Shown here: positions 9,092 through 19,118 of the stretch, piece after piece
Layout of the letters: each line of letters begins with the position of its first letter
Position numbering within the stretch: the first letter of the stretch is position 1
NCBI RefSeq assembly: GCF_020889685.1
Contig: NZ_JACMYO010000048.1
Coordinates: 1-49,135 of the forward strand
Direction of reading: 5' to 3'
Length of the DNA stretch: 49,135 nt
DNA from: Bradyrhizobium oropedii
GTDB lineage: Bacteria > Pseudomonadota > Alphaproteobacteria > Rhizobiales > Xanthobacteraceae
Program-made: the position numbers and the translations under genes
The notes under the pieces: generated by a model
Databases searched by the model: none
What the model was told of the DNA's origin: nothing
The model's input: the letters and a program-made list of their open reading frames with translations, nothing else

Positions 9092-10075
9092 TTACGACAG
9101 CCGGGAGGTAGCTCTCGCCAAGCGTCCTTCAGTATCCGCTTGTTCCGAAGCGCAGATCATGGAGCGCTCGTCTGGCGCAGATGTCATGCGGGGCGCCTCC
9201 TGCAATAATATCTCTCGCACCCAGATGCTTTCCGGATCGCTGTTGTGAAGGACGGGCCATAGGACCGCTTCGATAAAGGTGGGGAACGGCTGCGCAAGCT
9301 CGGCAATCCGGAGGGGCACCGTCCTTTCGAAATGCTTAACGAGCCTTAATGGTATGGCCCCGATGCGTCTCGTGCCCACCCGCATCGGCGGGATCATGCC
9401 GTAGCTCTGCACGAGAACGTCGGTGCGTCGGTTGAGGCCGCGATCGGGCAAAAGCACTCCTCGATGGGAGGGTTGCGCGCAACTCCGACCTTAACCGCGA
9501 CGTGGCCCATTGACATATATCGATGTAAGCCGTCGCCGTAGCTGATCGTTCGTACCGCAGCCTACACACAAGCCTCTCCTCGAACAAGGCTGTACGCGGG
9601 TGCACGCTGGACATGAATAGTTCCGGGAGGATAACAAAATTAACCTCGCCGCGCCGGACTAGCTCATCGTGCTCATCGGCGAGCGTCACCAGTTCGAAGC
9701 TGACGGCGGGTGCGTCGCGCGCGACACGCTCTACGACATGTCGGAAGAATACGACCGCTTTGGAGCCGGAAAGGCCGATCCTGAATCGCCGAGTCGATTG
9801 CGCGGGGTCGAACGCGTCTCGGGCGATAATGGAGAGTTGGATGTGCATCAGAGCCTCGCGAACGGGGGCGCCAGTCCCTCCGTGCGTGAGGTCGGGACAA
9901 GTTCCCGGCCTCTCATTGCAAACAGCTCATCACGGAAATAGGAGCGCAGCCGGACAACGGCTGTGCTCATGGCCGGCTGACTGAGGTTAATCTTGCGTGC
10001 TGCTGCGGTAAGGCTGCGCTCAGTCATTAGAAGCATCGAGGGCGACGAGATAGAGTCCATGCCCTAGAAACGCAT
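9092..10075 (-). pseudogene. nodD: nodD2-like LysR regulator, frameshifted and with nonsense codon
   Basis: A LysR-type NodD, the flavonoid-responsive activator of nod boxes, recognisable from end to end but broken. The start (ATG at 10075) reads MRF followed at once by TAG, where NodD proteins have MRFKGLDLN. The HTH ([20 protein letters not shown], about residues 20-45) lies in one frame to about 9850. The next part ([16 protein letters not shown] to [11 protein letters not shown]) is in a second frame, and the C-terminal end ([20 protein letters not shown] to DPESIWVREILLQEA) is in a third. At least one nonsense change and two or three indels are present, so no functional protein is expected. 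Confidence 0.9.
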
Positions 10076-10233
10076 GTCTTATTTATCCGACGCGATCGTC
10101 TTTACAGTTCGCACAATGAGTGGCAACGGTCCAGGGCCATTGGCAGACCAGCCAAAGTGACTATCGCGCCGTAGCCATGAGTTCGCTCGATGCGCCCATC
10201 GACGTCCGCCAGCCCAGCGTTAGGCTGGAGGCA

Positions 10234-10264
10234 AAACTCCAACCTGACGCAGTGTCAGATTCAA
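10234..10264 (-). promoter_or_regulatory. MerR-type promoter/operator box 3 (degenerate)
   Basis: Leftward -35 TTGAAT and the CTGACGC core match the other boxes, but the -10 position reads GAGTTT instead of TAnnnT and the dyad is altered (ACACTGCGTC). It lies at the truncated end of the nodD1 remnant and upstream of the nodD2 pseudogene. Probably a decayed copy. Confidence 0.4.
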
Positions 10265-10510
10265 GCGTTTAATTTAATTGGCGGGGTCTCGCGAACTGGG
10301 CCTGCAAGCGCCTCCGCGCCGGGCGTCGGGACGAGCTCGCGACTGTCATCGTAAACAATTCATCGCGAAAGCAACTGCGCAGCCGCGCGACCGCGGCGCT
10401 CATGGCGGGCTGGCTCAGGTCAATTTTCGCGCCGTCGCTGTGAGGTTGCGTTCCGTCATCAGAGCATCGAGCGCAACGAGAAGGACTAGATCAGGTCCCC
10501 TGAACCGCAT
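10265..10510 (-). pseudogene. nodD: nodD1 N-terminal remnant
   Basis: Divergent from nodA across the nod box, where B. japonicum carries nodD1. The ATG at 10510 begins MRFRGPDLVLLVALDALMT and ERNLTATARK, then a lost base shifts the frame within the HTH. The sequence continues [16 protein letters not shown] and ELVPTPGAEALAGPVRE, again with an indel between. Similarity stops after about 80 codons near 10265, where unrelated sequence with a degenerate MerR-type box begins. The effector-binding domain is deleted. Confidence 0.88.
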
Positions 10511-10520
10511 GCTGTGAGTC

Positions 10521-10569
10521 TATCCATTGTGTGGATGGGTTCTATAGAAACAATCGATTTTACCAAATT
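10521..10569 (+). promoter_or_regulatory. nod box
   Basis: NodD-binding site upstream of the nod operon. The hallmark blocks are present in order: ATCCATTGTGTGGATG near 10522, then GAAACAATCGATTTTACCAA around 10547-10566. This layout matches Bradyrhizobium nod boxes as recalled. It starts 11 bp from the nodD1 start codon, in the usual divergent arrangement. Confidence 0.92.
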
Positions 10570-11262
10570 GTGGAATGTTGGATAGCAAACATCAGTTTGG
10601 AAAATGAATTGGGCATACGACGATGGCTGCTGGTCCTACGCGGGCTCCGATAAAAACTCCTGAACGTGCGAGGATCTGCCGAAACGGTGTGGGATGTGGG
10701 TATCGCTGCCCCACGCCAGTTGCGTCGCGTCCTCTCGATGCGACGAGCACGCGATGCGACGCTAGGCAGGTCCCGATAAACCTTCGTATGTCTGTTCCAT
10801 CCCTTTTCATATTGCCGGTTTACCCGCGTACACTTGAGGGTGTGCTCGGCCTCACCTTACTGTCGCGGCCAAGCGGCGTGCTCAGATTGCGGATGCTAAA
10901 TATTCGGCGGCTCGCCAAAAGGCGAGCCTGTCCATCGCAACTCAAGGCGTGTCGAAGATGCATAGCACCGAAGTTGATCGGTGCCAGTCGGGTGCGCCCT
11001 TGATGAGCTCTCACGCATCGATGGCGAGCCCTCCGATGCGGCAGCGCCGATCGTGATCTTGGACGAGGCGGAGCCTCTCCATGGTGCAGATAGGCGCTTG
11101 GGAATCCATTCCGAGTCGGTCTGCTCTCGCGCGGTCTGCGAGGAAAGCCGAGCGCGGATGCCGCATGCCAGCGCATTTCAGATTGATCACCGGTTCGGCA
11201 AATAGCGAGTTGCTTACGTGACCATCTCCGCTCTCACCCCCACTTGCGCAGGGAAGTCCGCC
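10570..11262. other. nod box to nodA interval; possible nodY/nodK remnant
   Basis: In B. japonicum and B. elkanii a Bradyrhizobium-specific gene (nodY or nodK) lies between the nod box and nodA. This interval of nearly 700 bp has the right size. It holds only a 126-codon frame (10623-11003) of arginine-rich, unremarkable composition and other short frames. I cannot recognise NodY or NodK in it. It is either a decayed gene or a long leader. Confidence 0.35.
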
Positions 11263-11886
11263 ATGAACATTGCGTCTGCGGAAGGGCCCTCCGCGCGCAC
11301 TCAAGTCCAGTGGAGCCTTCGCTGGGAAAACGAGCTGCAGCTCGCCGATCATGCCGACCTTGCCGACTTCTTCCGTAAGAGCTACGGGCCGACCGGCGCG
11401 CTCAATGCACAGCCATTCGAAGATAATCGAAGTTGGCCCGGTGCAAGGCCTGAAGTCCGCATAATCGGTGACGACGCGCGCGGTGTCGCTGCTCTGATCG
11501 GTCCACTACGCCGCTTGATCAAGATTGGTGGTATCGATCTTCTCGTGGCCGAACTGGGACTCTATGCCGTGCGTCCGGATCTCGAGGGGCTTGGAATCAG
11601 CCACTCAATGCGCGTGATGTACCCTGCGCTGCAGGAGCTTGGGATGCCGTTCGGTTTTGGTGCGGTCCGGCCCGCCCTTGAGAAACATCTTACCAGACTG
11701 GTCGGAAGGCAGGGGTTGGCGACCCTCATGTCTGGCGTTCGGGTCCGCTCCACCCAGCCAGATGTCTACCCTAATTTGTCGCCGATCCGTATCGAAGACG
11801 AGCTCGTGGTGGTGTTCCCGCTTGGACGCCCAATAGGCGAGTGGCCAGCCGGGACGATTATCGATCGGAACGGGCCCGAGCTGTGA
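11263..11886 (+). CDS. nodA: NodA, Nod-factor N-acyltransferase
   Basis: Transfers a fatty acyl chain from acyl carrier protein to the free amino group of the chitin oligomer backbone, the defining step of Nod-factor synthesis; acts in the cytosol or at the inner membrane. The 207 aa match the family length (about 196-210). Landmarks are [72 protein letters not shown] and the C-terminal DWPAG-type end (here [15 protein letters not shown]). The ATG at 11263 has AGGGAAG about 8 nt before it; a GTG at 11218 would add an unlikely extension. First gene of the operon; its stop overlaps the nodB start. Confidence 0.95.
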   Translation: MNIASAEGPSARTQVQWSLRWENELQLADHADLADFFRKSYGPTGALNAQPFEDNRSWPGARPEVRIIGDDARGVAALIGPLRRLIKIGGIDLLVAELGLYAVRPDLEGLGISHSMRVMYPALQELGMPFGFGAVRPALEKHLTRLVGRQGLATLMSGVRVRSTQPDVYPNLSPIRIEDELVVVFPLGRPIGEWPAGTIIDRNGPEL

Positions 11887-12542
11887 ACGAACTCATTCCC
11901 TTATCTGCGGTGCGGCGCGACTACGGTGACGTCAGCGGAGGTCGCTCGGTGTACTTGACCTTCGATGACGGGCCCAATCCATTCTGCACGCCGGATGTTC
12001 TTGATGTGCTGACGCATCATCGGGTGCCCGCGACGTTCTTCGTTATCGGCACGTACGCGGCCGACCAACCTGAACTCATTCGACGAATGATCGCCGAAGG
12101 GCACGAGGTTGCAAACCACACGATGACGCATCCGGATCTGTCCAGATGCGAACCAGCGGAGGTACACGATGAGGTGCTAACGGCGAGCAGGGCGATCCGT
12201 TTGGCATGCCCGCAGGCGTTGCCCAGGCACATGCGGGCACCCTACGGCATATGGACACAAGACGTGCTTGCTACGTCAGCCAAGGCTGGCCTGGCAGCTG
12301 TGCACTGGTCGGTCGATCCGAGAGATTGGTCGCGCCCTGGGGTTGATTGCATCGTGAATTCAGTGCTGGCGGCTGTTCGCCCGGGGGCAATTGTGCTCCT
12401 GCACGACGGATATCCCCCCGGCGAGGAGAGATCGTGCACGGATGCCACTTCGCGTGATCAGACGACGAGGGCGCTGTCATATCTGATTCCCGCACTCCAA
12501 CGGCGCGGGTTCGAAATCCATCCGCTTCCTCAACTTCATTGA
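11883..12542 (+). CDS. nodB: NodB, chitooligosaccharide N-deacetylase
   Basis: Removes the acetyl group from the non-reducing terminal GlcNAc so that NodA can acylate it. A carbohydrate esterase family 4 domain covers the protein (219 aa). The metal/catalytic motif TFDDGP is at residues 26-31, with zinc histidines in HTMTH (79 and 83), RAPYG near 120, DPRDWSRPG and LLHDG. All the catalytic motifs I know for this fold are present. The GTG start shares bases with the nodA stop (GTGA), so translation is probably coupled. Confidence 0.96.
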   Translation: MNELIPLSAVRRDYGDVSGGRSVYLTFDDGPNPFCTPDVLDVLTHHRVPATFFVIGTYAADQPELIRRMIAEGHEVANHTMTHPDLSRCEPAEVHDEVLTASRAIRLACPQALPRHMRAPYGIWTQDVLATSAKAGLAAVHWSVDPRDWSRPGVDCIVNSVLAAVRPGAIVLLHDGYPPGEERSCTDATSRDQTTRALSYLIPALQRRGFEIHPLPQLH

Positions 12543-12558
12543 ACAAAACTGGCACCTC

Positions 12559-13935
12559 ATGGACCTGCTCGCTACAACCAGTGCTGTCGTCGTTTCGTCT
12601 TATGCGCTGCTCTCGACCGTCTACAAGTGCGCGCAAGCGCTTTACGCTCAGCCGGCCAATCCCTTACCGCTGCGGGGCGATTTCGGACAAGCCGAGGTGG
12701 CTCTGCCCAGCGTAGATGTCATCGTGCCGTGTTTCAACGAGGACCCAAACACACTCTCTGAATGTCTCGCGTCGATTGCAAACCAGGACTACGCTGGAAA
12801 ACTGCAAGTTCACGTGGTCGATGACGGATCCGCAAAACGCGACCTTGTAGATCCGGTACACACAATCTATGCGAACGATCCGAGGTTTCGCATCATTTTG
12901 CTGGCCAAGAACGTCGGAAAGCGCAAGGCGCAGATTGCTGCGATACGTGGCTCTTCCGGCGATCTGGTCCTCAACGTCGACTCGGATACGATACTTGCCG
13001 CTGACGTAGTCACGAAGCTTGTGTTGAAGATGCAAAACCCTGACATCGGCGCGGTCATGGGGCAGTTGATAGCCAGCAATCGCAACGAAACCTGGCTGAC
13101 CAAGCTGATCGATATGGAATATTGGCTGGCTTGCAACGAGGAGCGCGCGGCACAGGCTCGTTTCGGTGCGGTGATGTGCTGCTGTGGGCCATGTGCCATG
13201 TATCGTCGCTCTGCGCTCGCCTTGCTGCTTGATCAATACGAAACGCAATTCTTCCGTGGAAAGCCAAGTGATTTCGGTGAGGATCGTCATCTAACGATCC
13301 TCATGCTCAAGGCGGGGTTTCGAACCGAGTATGTCCCCGATGCAATCGCGGCAACAGTGGTGCCTGACAGCCTTGGGCCATATCTTCGGCAGCAACTTCG
13401 CTGGGCCCGCAGTACCTTTCGGGACACGTTTCTTGCGTTGCGCCTCCTGCCAGGGCTCGATGGTTATCTCACGCTAGACGTTGTCGGGCAAAATCTCGGC
13501 CCCCTGCTTCTCGCCTTGTCATCACTGGCTGGGCTCGCACAGTTCGTCATCGGCGGGTCGGTGGCCTGGTGGACGGTGCTGACGATTGCAGCAATGACGA
13601 TGGTCCGGTGCAGTGTGGCAGCGTTCCGTGCTCGCGATATGCGGTTTCTCGCCTTCTCGCTCCAAACGCCCATCAACATCTTTCTCTTGCTGCCGTTGAA
13701 AGCCTATGCGCTTTGTACATTGAGCAACAGCGATTGGTTGTCGCGCAAAGTCATCAGCGCGACAGCCGAAGAAGAAAAGAAGGCCGTCATCCCGCTCGCG
13801 ACCAGCGGAATAAGCTCTGCAACAAGTGGGGTGAGTTCTGGCGCAATTCCTAAGCCGGGGCTTTTGGACCGCCCATCGAGCGTGGCCGCGACGAAGAGTG
13901 TTTGCGGTCGCGATCGATCGAGCGCCTACAAATAG
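12559..13935 (+). CDS. nodC: NodC, N-acetylglucosaminyltransferase (chitin oligomer synthase)
   Basis: Builds the tri- to pentameric GlcNAc backbone from UDP-GlcNAc at the inner membrane. A family 2 glycosyltransferase of 458 aa with an N-terminal membrane helix, VDVIVPCFNEDP near residue 50, the DxD-like VDSDT near 140, the catalytic-base region FGEDRHLT near 239 and QQLRWARS (QxxRW) near 277. C-terminal membrane segments follow (about residues 300-400). The final 40 residues are Ser/Ala-rich and variable (TSGISSATSGVSSG), as is normal for NodC tails. It starts 16 nt after nodB. Confidence 0.96.
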   Translation: MDLLATTSAVVVSSYALLSTVYKCAQALYAQPANPLPLRGDFGQAEVALPSVDVIVPCFNEDPNTLSECLASIANQDYAGKLQVHVVDDGSAKRDLVDPVHTIYANDPRFRIILLAKNVGKRKAQIAAIRGSSGDLVLNVDSDTILAADVVTKLVLKMQNPDIGAVMGQLIASNRNETWLTKLIDMEYWLACNEERAAQARFGAVMCCCGPCAMYRRSALALLLDQYETQFFRGKPSDFGEDRHLTILMLKAGFRTEYVPDAIAATVVPDSLGPYLRQQLRWARSTFRDTFLALRLLPGLDGYLTLDVVGQNLGPLLLALSSLAGLAQFVIGGSVAWWTVLTIAAMTMVRCSVAAFRARDMRFLAFSLQTPINIFLLLPLKAYALCTLSNSDWLSRKVISATAEEEKKAVIPLATSGISSATSGVSSGAIPKPGLLDRPSSVAATKSVCGRDRSSAYK

Positions 13936-13947
13936 GCTAAATGCCTC

Positions 13948-14577
13948 GTGACACCGGACAACAACTACCAGCTATTGGAACGCGGGTTGGCTGTCGACGA
14001 TCCATGGCGCCCCGACAGCAATTCGTTCGAGCAGGAGCGTTACGCGCAAATGCTCCGGATCTCGCGTTGCAACGGGGATGTTGCGCATGCTCTCGAAGTC
14101 GGATTTGCTGCCGACGCATTCACCGAGATGCTGGCGCCCCATTGCCAACGGATCACCGTGGTCGATGTCATGCCACAGGCGATTGAGCGAGCGCGCCAAC
14201 GAACCAAGAGGTGGTCACATATCGCGTGGATAACCTGTGACATCAAACGGTTCTCAACCGCCGAGCAGTTCGATCTGATCGTCGTGGCCGAGGTGCTTTA
14301 CTACCTCAAGAACATTGCCGAGATGCACGCGGCTATCCGCAACCTGGTGAGTATGCTTGCCCCAAATGGGGCTCTGGTTTTCGGGTCCGCGCGTGATGCC
14401 ACGTATCAACGCTGGGGTCACGCTGCTGGTGCTGAGACGGTGATTGCTCTCTTCAACGAGAGTCTATCAGAGGTCGAGCGTCTGCATTGCCAGACCGAAT
14501 CGGTCAACGAAGACTGCTTGCTCGTCCTGTTCCGGAAGCCGAGTCACTCGTCAGAACAATCAAATGTCGGTCATTAG
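13948..14577 (+). CDS. nodS: NodS, Nod-factor N-methyltransferase (motif I substitution)
   Basis: An S-adenosylmethionine-dependent enzyme that methylates the deacetylated amino nitrogen of the backbone. The 209 aa cover the family, with motif I at residues 50-58, TVVDVMPQAIERAR (motif II region) and FDLIVVAEVLYYL (post-I/motif III). Motif I reads EVGFAADAF; the NodS proteins I recall read EVGCAAGAF, so the last glycine of the SAM loop (codon 56, 14113-14115) is Asp. That may weaken SAM binding; activity is uncertain. The GTG start lies 12 nt after nodC. Confidence 0.92.
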   Translation: MTPDNNYQLLERGLAVDDPWRPDSNSFEQERYAQMLRISRCNGDVAHALEVGFAADAFTEMLAPHCQRITVVDVMPQAIERARQRTKRWSHIAWITCDIKRFSTAEQFDLIVVAEVLYYLKNIAEMHAAIRNLVSMLAPNGALVFGSARDATYQRWGHAAGAETVIALFNESLSEVERLHCQTESVNEDCLLVLFRKPSHSSEQSNVGH

Positions 14578-14590
14578 GCCAGGGGGGCGT

Positions 14591-16300
14591 ATGCGCATCT
14601 GCGGCATCAAGTTAACACATGACGGGGCAATTGCTGTCGTCGAGGACGGGCGGCTTGTGTTTTGCACCGAGCAAGAGAAGCGCGGCAACAATCCATGCTA
14701 TCAATCCGTCGACAATCTCGATGCAGTCGTGCTCGCCTTGGCGGAGCATGGCCTGCATCCGCGAGATATTGATCAGTTCGTCATTGACGGCTGGGATGGG
14801 GAGATTGAGTCGCAGTTCCAGGTTCTCAGTGGGGCTGTGCCGATCGCGCTGAAAGGGGCGCCCTATGTCGAGCGCCATGCTGAGGGCCTTCTTGATTTCG
14901 TCGACGGCTTTGGCCTGATCCTCGGCGGCAAGGTGTTTCCCTATAAGAGTTACCCGCACGTCACGGGCCACGTCGCGTCAGCATATAGCACCAGCCCCTT
15001 TGCCAGTGTCGGAAAACCGGCGTTCTGTCTGGTATGGGGCGGCTGCATCTTTCCACGTCTTTACTATGTTGAACCTCGGGGGGCGCGGCTCATTGGATGC
15101 CTGTTTCCGATGATCGGTCACGCCTATGCAGCCGCCGGCCTTCACTTCGGGCCTTACAGGCAGCCGAATCGCTCCAGTTGGGACTTAGGCATCGCCGGCA
15201 AGCTGATGGCTTACATCGCGCTTGGCTCTGTCGACGAAAGCATCGTGGCAGTGTTTCAGGAGCTCTACGAAAAGCGCTTCGCGGCCGACACGGAGCAGGC
15301 TCGTCGCTACCGCGCGGACATCAACAATGAGGAAGCGTCGCTTGCAGCTATGCACGACTTTTTCGAAGCAAGCGCACTGCGCCTGAAGGCCAAGCGAGCG
15401 GAGGACGTCCTTGCGTCGTTTCATGTGTTCCTGGAACGGCTTCTTGTCAGAGAAATTGCGATGGTTCTGCTGCGGCACTCGTCGTTGCCGGGAGCGCGAA
15501 ATCTATGTGTAGCCGGTGGTTGCGGTCTCAATATCAAATGGAACAGTGCGCTTCGCTCGACGGGATTGTTCGATGATGTCTGGGTGCCGCCATTCCCGAA
15601 TGACAGCGGCTCGGCAATCGGCGCTGCTTGCAGTGCGATGGCGACGCAAAATGGGTTCGGGCCATTGGAATGGTCAGTCTACAGTGGTCCGGCCCTGCAC
15701 GCTGGTGAGGTTCCGTCGGACTGGGGGGTGGCGCCGTGCAGTCTGCGTGAACTTGCGGTCATTCTCGCCGACAACAAGCCGGTAATCTTCCTTTCCGGGC
15801 GCGCCGAGCTTGGGCCGCGGGCGTTGGGCGGTAGAAGCATTCTTGCAGCCCCGACCTCCCCGGCAATGAAGGATCATCTCAACGAGATTAAGCGTCGCGA
15901 GCACTTCCGACCGGTGGCGCCGATTTGCCTTGAGGATCGCGCGCCAGACATCTTCAGCCCAGGTACGCCAGATCCTTACATGCTGTTCGATCACCAGACT
16001 CGAGCGGAATGGCGCGACAAGGTCCCCGCTGTCGTCCATCTGGACGGCTCTGCGCGGTTGCAGACAATCTCCCGCAACTCTCCGCACAAAATCGCCGAGC
16101 TCCTCGTCCAATTTGAGCAACTCACGGGCATTCCGCTGCTCTGCAATACGAGCGCCAACCTCCACGGACGTGGATTCTTCCCGGATGCTGCTGCGGCCTG
16201 CCAATGGGGACGTGTTGAGCATGTGTGGTGCGAGGGCTTGCTCTGGACAAAAGCGGCCGTAAGGAAGCCAACGCCGGCTGAACGACTTCTGTCGGCCTAA
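14591..16300 (+). CDS. nodU: NodU, Nod-factor 6-O-carbamoyltransferase (metal-site substitution)
   Basis: Adds a carbamoyl group to the non-reducing end of the Nod factor from carbamoyl phosphate via carbamoyl-adenylate. The 569 aa match the family: an N-terminal Kae1-like domain and a C-terminal YrdC-like part. The histidine pair HVTGH is at residues 123-127 and [25 protein letters not shown] and [11 protein letters not shown] are intact. At residue 150 (15038-15040) the segment reads FCLVWGGC, whereas homologues I recall have VWDGC; the Asp is a metal ligand in the TobZ/Kae1 fold. Function may be lost although the frame is open. The ATG at 14591 follows AGGGGGG. Confidence 0.93.
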   Translation: MRICGIKLTHDGAIAVVEDGRLVFCTEQEKRGNNPCYQSVDNLDAVVLALAEHGLHPRDIDQFVIDGWDGEIESQFQVLSGAVPIALKGAPYVERHAEGLLDFVDGFGLILGGKVFPYKSYPHVTGHVASAYSTSPFASVGKPAFCLVWGGCIFPRLYYVEPRGARLIGCLFPMIGHAYAAAGLHFGPYRQPNRSSWDLGIAGKLMAYIALGSVDESIVAVFQELYEKRFAADTEQARRYRADINNEEASLAAMHDFFEASALRLKAKRAEDVLASFHVFLERLLVREIAMVLLRHSSLPGARNLCVAGGCGLNIKWNSALRSTGLFDDVWVPPFPNDSGSAIGAACSAMATQNGFGPLEWSVYSGPALHAGEVPSDWGVAPCSLRELAVILADNKPVIFLSGRAELGPRALGGRSILAAPTSPAMKDHLNEIKRREHFRPVAPICLEDRAPDIFSPGTPDPYMLFDHQTRAEWRDKVPAVVHLDGSARLQTISRNSPHKIAELLVQFEQLTGIPLLCNTSANLHGRGFFPDAAAACQWGRVEHVWCEGLLWTKAAVRKPTPAERLLSA

Positions 16301-16301
16301 G

Positions 16302-17222
16302 ATGAACATGTCCACCGCAGCAATCGACCTTGCCGGCGTAAGCAAGTCATTTGGCGACAAGATCATCGTCAATGAGCTGTCGTTCTCGGTTGCGCGCGGA
16401 GAATGCTTCGGCCTGCTCGGGCCGAATGGCGCCGGCAAGAGCACGATTGCGCGTATGCTCCTCGGGATGATGTCGCCCGACGAAGGCAAGATTACAGTCC
16501 TCAATGAGCCTGTGCCTGCACGCGCTCGTGTAGCACGTGTGCGCATTGGCGTGGTACCGCAGTTCGATAACCTTGAACTCGAGTTCACCGTACGAGAGAA
16601 CCTGCGGGTTTTTGGCCGCTACTTCGGCATGAGCGCTCGCAAGATCGAGGCGGTCGTACCCTCGTTGCTGGAGTTTGCGCGTCTCGAAAGCAAGGCGGAC
16701 GTGCGCGTCGCCGCGCTGTCGGGCGGCATGAAACGGCGGTTGACGCTTGCGCGTGCCCTGATCAATGACCCGCATCTGCTCGTCATGGACGAGCCCACGA
16801 CTGGCCTTGATCCGCACGCACGCCACTTGATTTGGGAACGCCTGCGAGTTCTGCTTTCGCGCGGCAAGACGATCCTCTTGACCACTCACTTCATGGAAGA
16901 GGCCGAACGCCTGTGTGATCGGCTGTGCGTGCTCGAGAGTGGACGCAAGATCGCCGAAGGCAAGCCGGACGCGTTAATCGACGAGCATATCGGATGCAAC
17001 GTGATCGAGATCTATGGCGGTGATCCACATGAGCTCACTGAGCTGGTCAGGCCTTACGCGCGGCACATCGAAGTGAGTGGAGAGACGTTGTTCTGTTATG
17101 CGCAATATCCGGAGCAGGTACGTGTGCAACTGCGCGGGCGAGCGGGCCTTCGCATTCTGCAGAGGCCGCCGAATCTCGAAGACGTGTTTTTGCGGCTGAC
17201 TGGGCGCGAGATGGAGAAATGA
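16302..17222 (+). CDS. nodI: NodI, ABC transporter ATPase for Nod-factor export
   Basis: The ATP-binding subunit that with NodJ exports lipochitooligosaccharides across the inner membrane. In 306 aa the ABC cassette is complete: Walker [10 protein letters not shown] near residue 45, Q-loop VVPQFDNLE, signature ALSGGMKRR, Walker [14 protein letters not shown] and switch histidine in [10 protein letters not shown]. The C-terminal domain ends [14 protein letters not shown], typical of NodI/DrrA-type ATPases. It begins 1 nt after the nodU stop and ends 3 nt before nodJ, so the two subunits are tightly linked. Confidence 0.95.
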   Translation: MNMSTAAIDLAGVSKSFGDKIIVNELSFSVARGECFGLLGPNGAGKSTIARMLLGMMSPDEGKITVLNEPVPARARVARVRIGVVPQFDNLELEFTVRENLRVFGRYFGMSARKIEAVVPSLLEFARLESKADVRVAALSGGMKRRLTLARALINDPHLLVMDEPTTGLDPHARHLIWERLRVLLSRGKTILLTTHFMEEAERLCDRLCVLESGRKIAEGKPDALIDEHIGCNVIEIYGGDPHELTELVRPYARHIEVSGETLFCYAQYPEQVRVQLRGRAGLRILQRPPNLEDVFLRLTGREMEK

Positions 17223-17225
17223 AAG

Positions 17226-18017
17226 ATGGGTGAAAGTTATGCCGCGCTGATGCCCACTAACGCGTCCAACTGGATCGCGGTATGGCGTCGAAACTTCCTG
17301 GCTTGGAGGAAGGTCGCACTCGCATCGGTTCTCGGCAACCTCGCAGATCCCATAACCAACCTGTTTGGCCTTGGCTTTGGCCTCGGACTAATCGTGGGCC
17401 GCGTTGAGGGGACCTCGTACATCGCGTTTTTGGCAGCGGGCATGGTCGCGATCAGCGCCATGACGTCCGCGACCTTTGAAACCCTGTATGCAACCTTTGC
17501 TCGGATGGACGCCAAGCGCACCTGGGAAGCAATCCTGTCCACACAACTCACGCTTGGCGATGTCGTTCTGGGCGAATTGGTGTGGGCGGCCAGTAAGTCC
17601 GTTCTGGCCGGAACAGCAATCGGGATTGTCGCTGCGACGCTGGGTTATGCGTCCTGGCCGTCCATTTTGTATGCGATGCCGACAGTCGCCCTAACCGGCC
17701 TTGTCTTCGCAAGTCTGGCAATGGTCGTCATATCTCTTGCGCCAAGCTACGACTATTTCGTGTTTTACCAGACGCTCATCCTGACGCCCATGGTGTTTTT
17801 GTGTGGTGCTGTCTTTCCGATGAGCCAATTGCCGAGCTCATTTCAGCACGTCGCCGGCCTGTTGCCACTGGCGCATTCGGTCGACCTGATTCGCCCGGCG
17901 ATGCTGGAGCACGCGACCAGCGGCGGCGCTGCCCTCCATGTCGGTGCGCTTTGCGTCTACGCGGTAGTGCCCTTCTTCGTGTCGACGGCATTGTTTCGGC
18001 GCCGACTGCTGCGTTGA
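17226..18017 (+). CDS. nodJ: NodJ, ABC-2 type permease for Nod-factor export
   Basis: The membrane subunit of the NodIJ exporter, 263 aa, normal for the family. Six hydrophobic segments are visible, including [64 protein letters not shown] and [14 protein letters not shown]. The ABC-2 signature region [12 protein letters not shown] is intact. It is the last intact gene of the nod operon. B. japonicum continues with nolMNO and nodZ; here those positions hold decayed sequence. Confidence 0.95.
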   Translation: MGESYAALMPTNASNWIAVWRRNFLAWRKVALASVLGNLADPITNLFGLGFGLGLIVGRVEGTSYIAFLAAGMVAISAMTSATFETLYATFARMDAKRTWEAILSTQLTLGDVVLGELVWAASKSVLAGTAIGIVAATLGYASWPSILYAMPTVALTGLVFASLAMVVISLAPSYDYFVFYQTLILTPMVFLCGAVFPMSQLPSSFQHVAGLLPLAHSVDLIRPAMLEHATSGGAALHVGALCVYAVVPFFVSTALFRRRLLR

Positions 18018-18299
18018 CGAAATTCACAATGCTCTGTGCCCTGGGTCAACGCGGCGTCAACTGCCACAGGAGTAGCTGCAATAGCTTTAGAAGGACGCAA
18101 TCAAGCCAGGTGTACGCCGCCGGTTCGGTCGTTCGGCACGGAACGGTCATCCATGCCTCTATGTCCGGGAGGCCAGGCCATCCGAGGTGGAGTAGGGCAA
18201 AAGGGCATCCGGCTGAAATCGGGTATACCGACGCACCAATTCGGAATGGAAGAAAAGAGGTAAAGCCTTGAGAGAACCCACTACGCGGATAGCGCTGCT
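18018..18299. other. Post-nodJ interval
   Basis: Short, mutually overlapping frames only. In B. japonicum nolMNO would begin here; nothing recognisable as a Nol protein is left. Confidence 0.35.
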
Positions 18300-19118
18300 A
18301 TGAAGTTTTACCGACGCAGCTCGCCAGCAGCACAAGTGCCGATTGCGTTTTGCGCAGCGGACCGGACGGAACCTGGTTATCGATTGGCCGGGGTCATGTT
18401 ATCTCGATCAACCGTTCACCAATGCCCTTCCGGTCTTCTTCGAACCGGTGCAAGAGGATGCTGCGTACGCGATGAACTCGATCGACTATTCCAAAGCGAG
18501 CAAGATAGCGATGCAAATAATACGGTTAAATGCGATGCCTGCCGGATGTGGCGTTAAGTTAAGGAGTCTGAACGAGAGATCTTTCGGAGCATCAAGCCGC
18601 GATCCGAAGTTCAGGCGCGGATCGATGCCATCTTCCGTGAGCACTTTGAGCCCTATGCCGTGATCGGCATTCGTGTTCGGCACGGCAAAGGCGCGAGGAT
18701 ATTATGGGGCATGCGCCCTACTGGGCCGATCCGGAGCGCGCCTTGCGACAGGTCCGTAATGCCATCGACAAGGCGAAGGCCTTACCGCATGCAACACCTG
18801 TTAGGGCTTCCTGTGCATGGACAGCGCGCTCGTCCTTGAGAAGGTGTCAGCTATTTCCCGATGTTTTCACGATGCCGAAGCGATTCCAGGCGCCTCAGGC
18901 CGGGCCATTGCACAGTGCGGCGCTCGGGGCGGAGGGCGGCTTTTTCGTGCTCATCGAGATGTATCTCCGCGCAATGCGACATTGTGCCCCGTTTCCTCCG
19001 ACGAGCGCTTTCACGCGCTATGAGCGCCTCTTTGCCACGCGTCATAGAATTCGATTTGAACGATGCGAGCCGATTGATCATGATTGAAGAAACCTCACAA
19101 GAGCTGGCGGCTTCATGA
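18300..19118 (+). pseudogene. nodZ: nodZ (Nod-factor alpha-1,6-fucosyltransferase), multiply broken
   Basis: NodZ fucosylates the reducing end of the Nod factor. Recognisable pieces appear in order but in several frames: RFAQRTGRNLVIDWPGSCYL then PFTNALPVFFEPV near 18345-18450, LFQSEQDSDAN and CDACRMWR near 18490-18555, IFRSIKPRSEVQARIDAIF then EHFEPYAVIGIRVRHGKG near 18580-18690, IMGHAPYWADPERALRQV from 18698, LFPDVFTMPKRFQAPQAGPL near 18850, PPTSAFTRYERL near 19000, and the C-terminus RVIEFDLNDASRLIMIEETS ending 19118. A stretch between FFEPV and the LFQS block is deleted, and many single-base indels are present. No product is possible. Confidence 0.92.

Noticed and set aside
15674..16588. 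Minus-strand frame of 304 codons spanning nodU and nodI
   Set aside because: Shadow of two well-supported genes.
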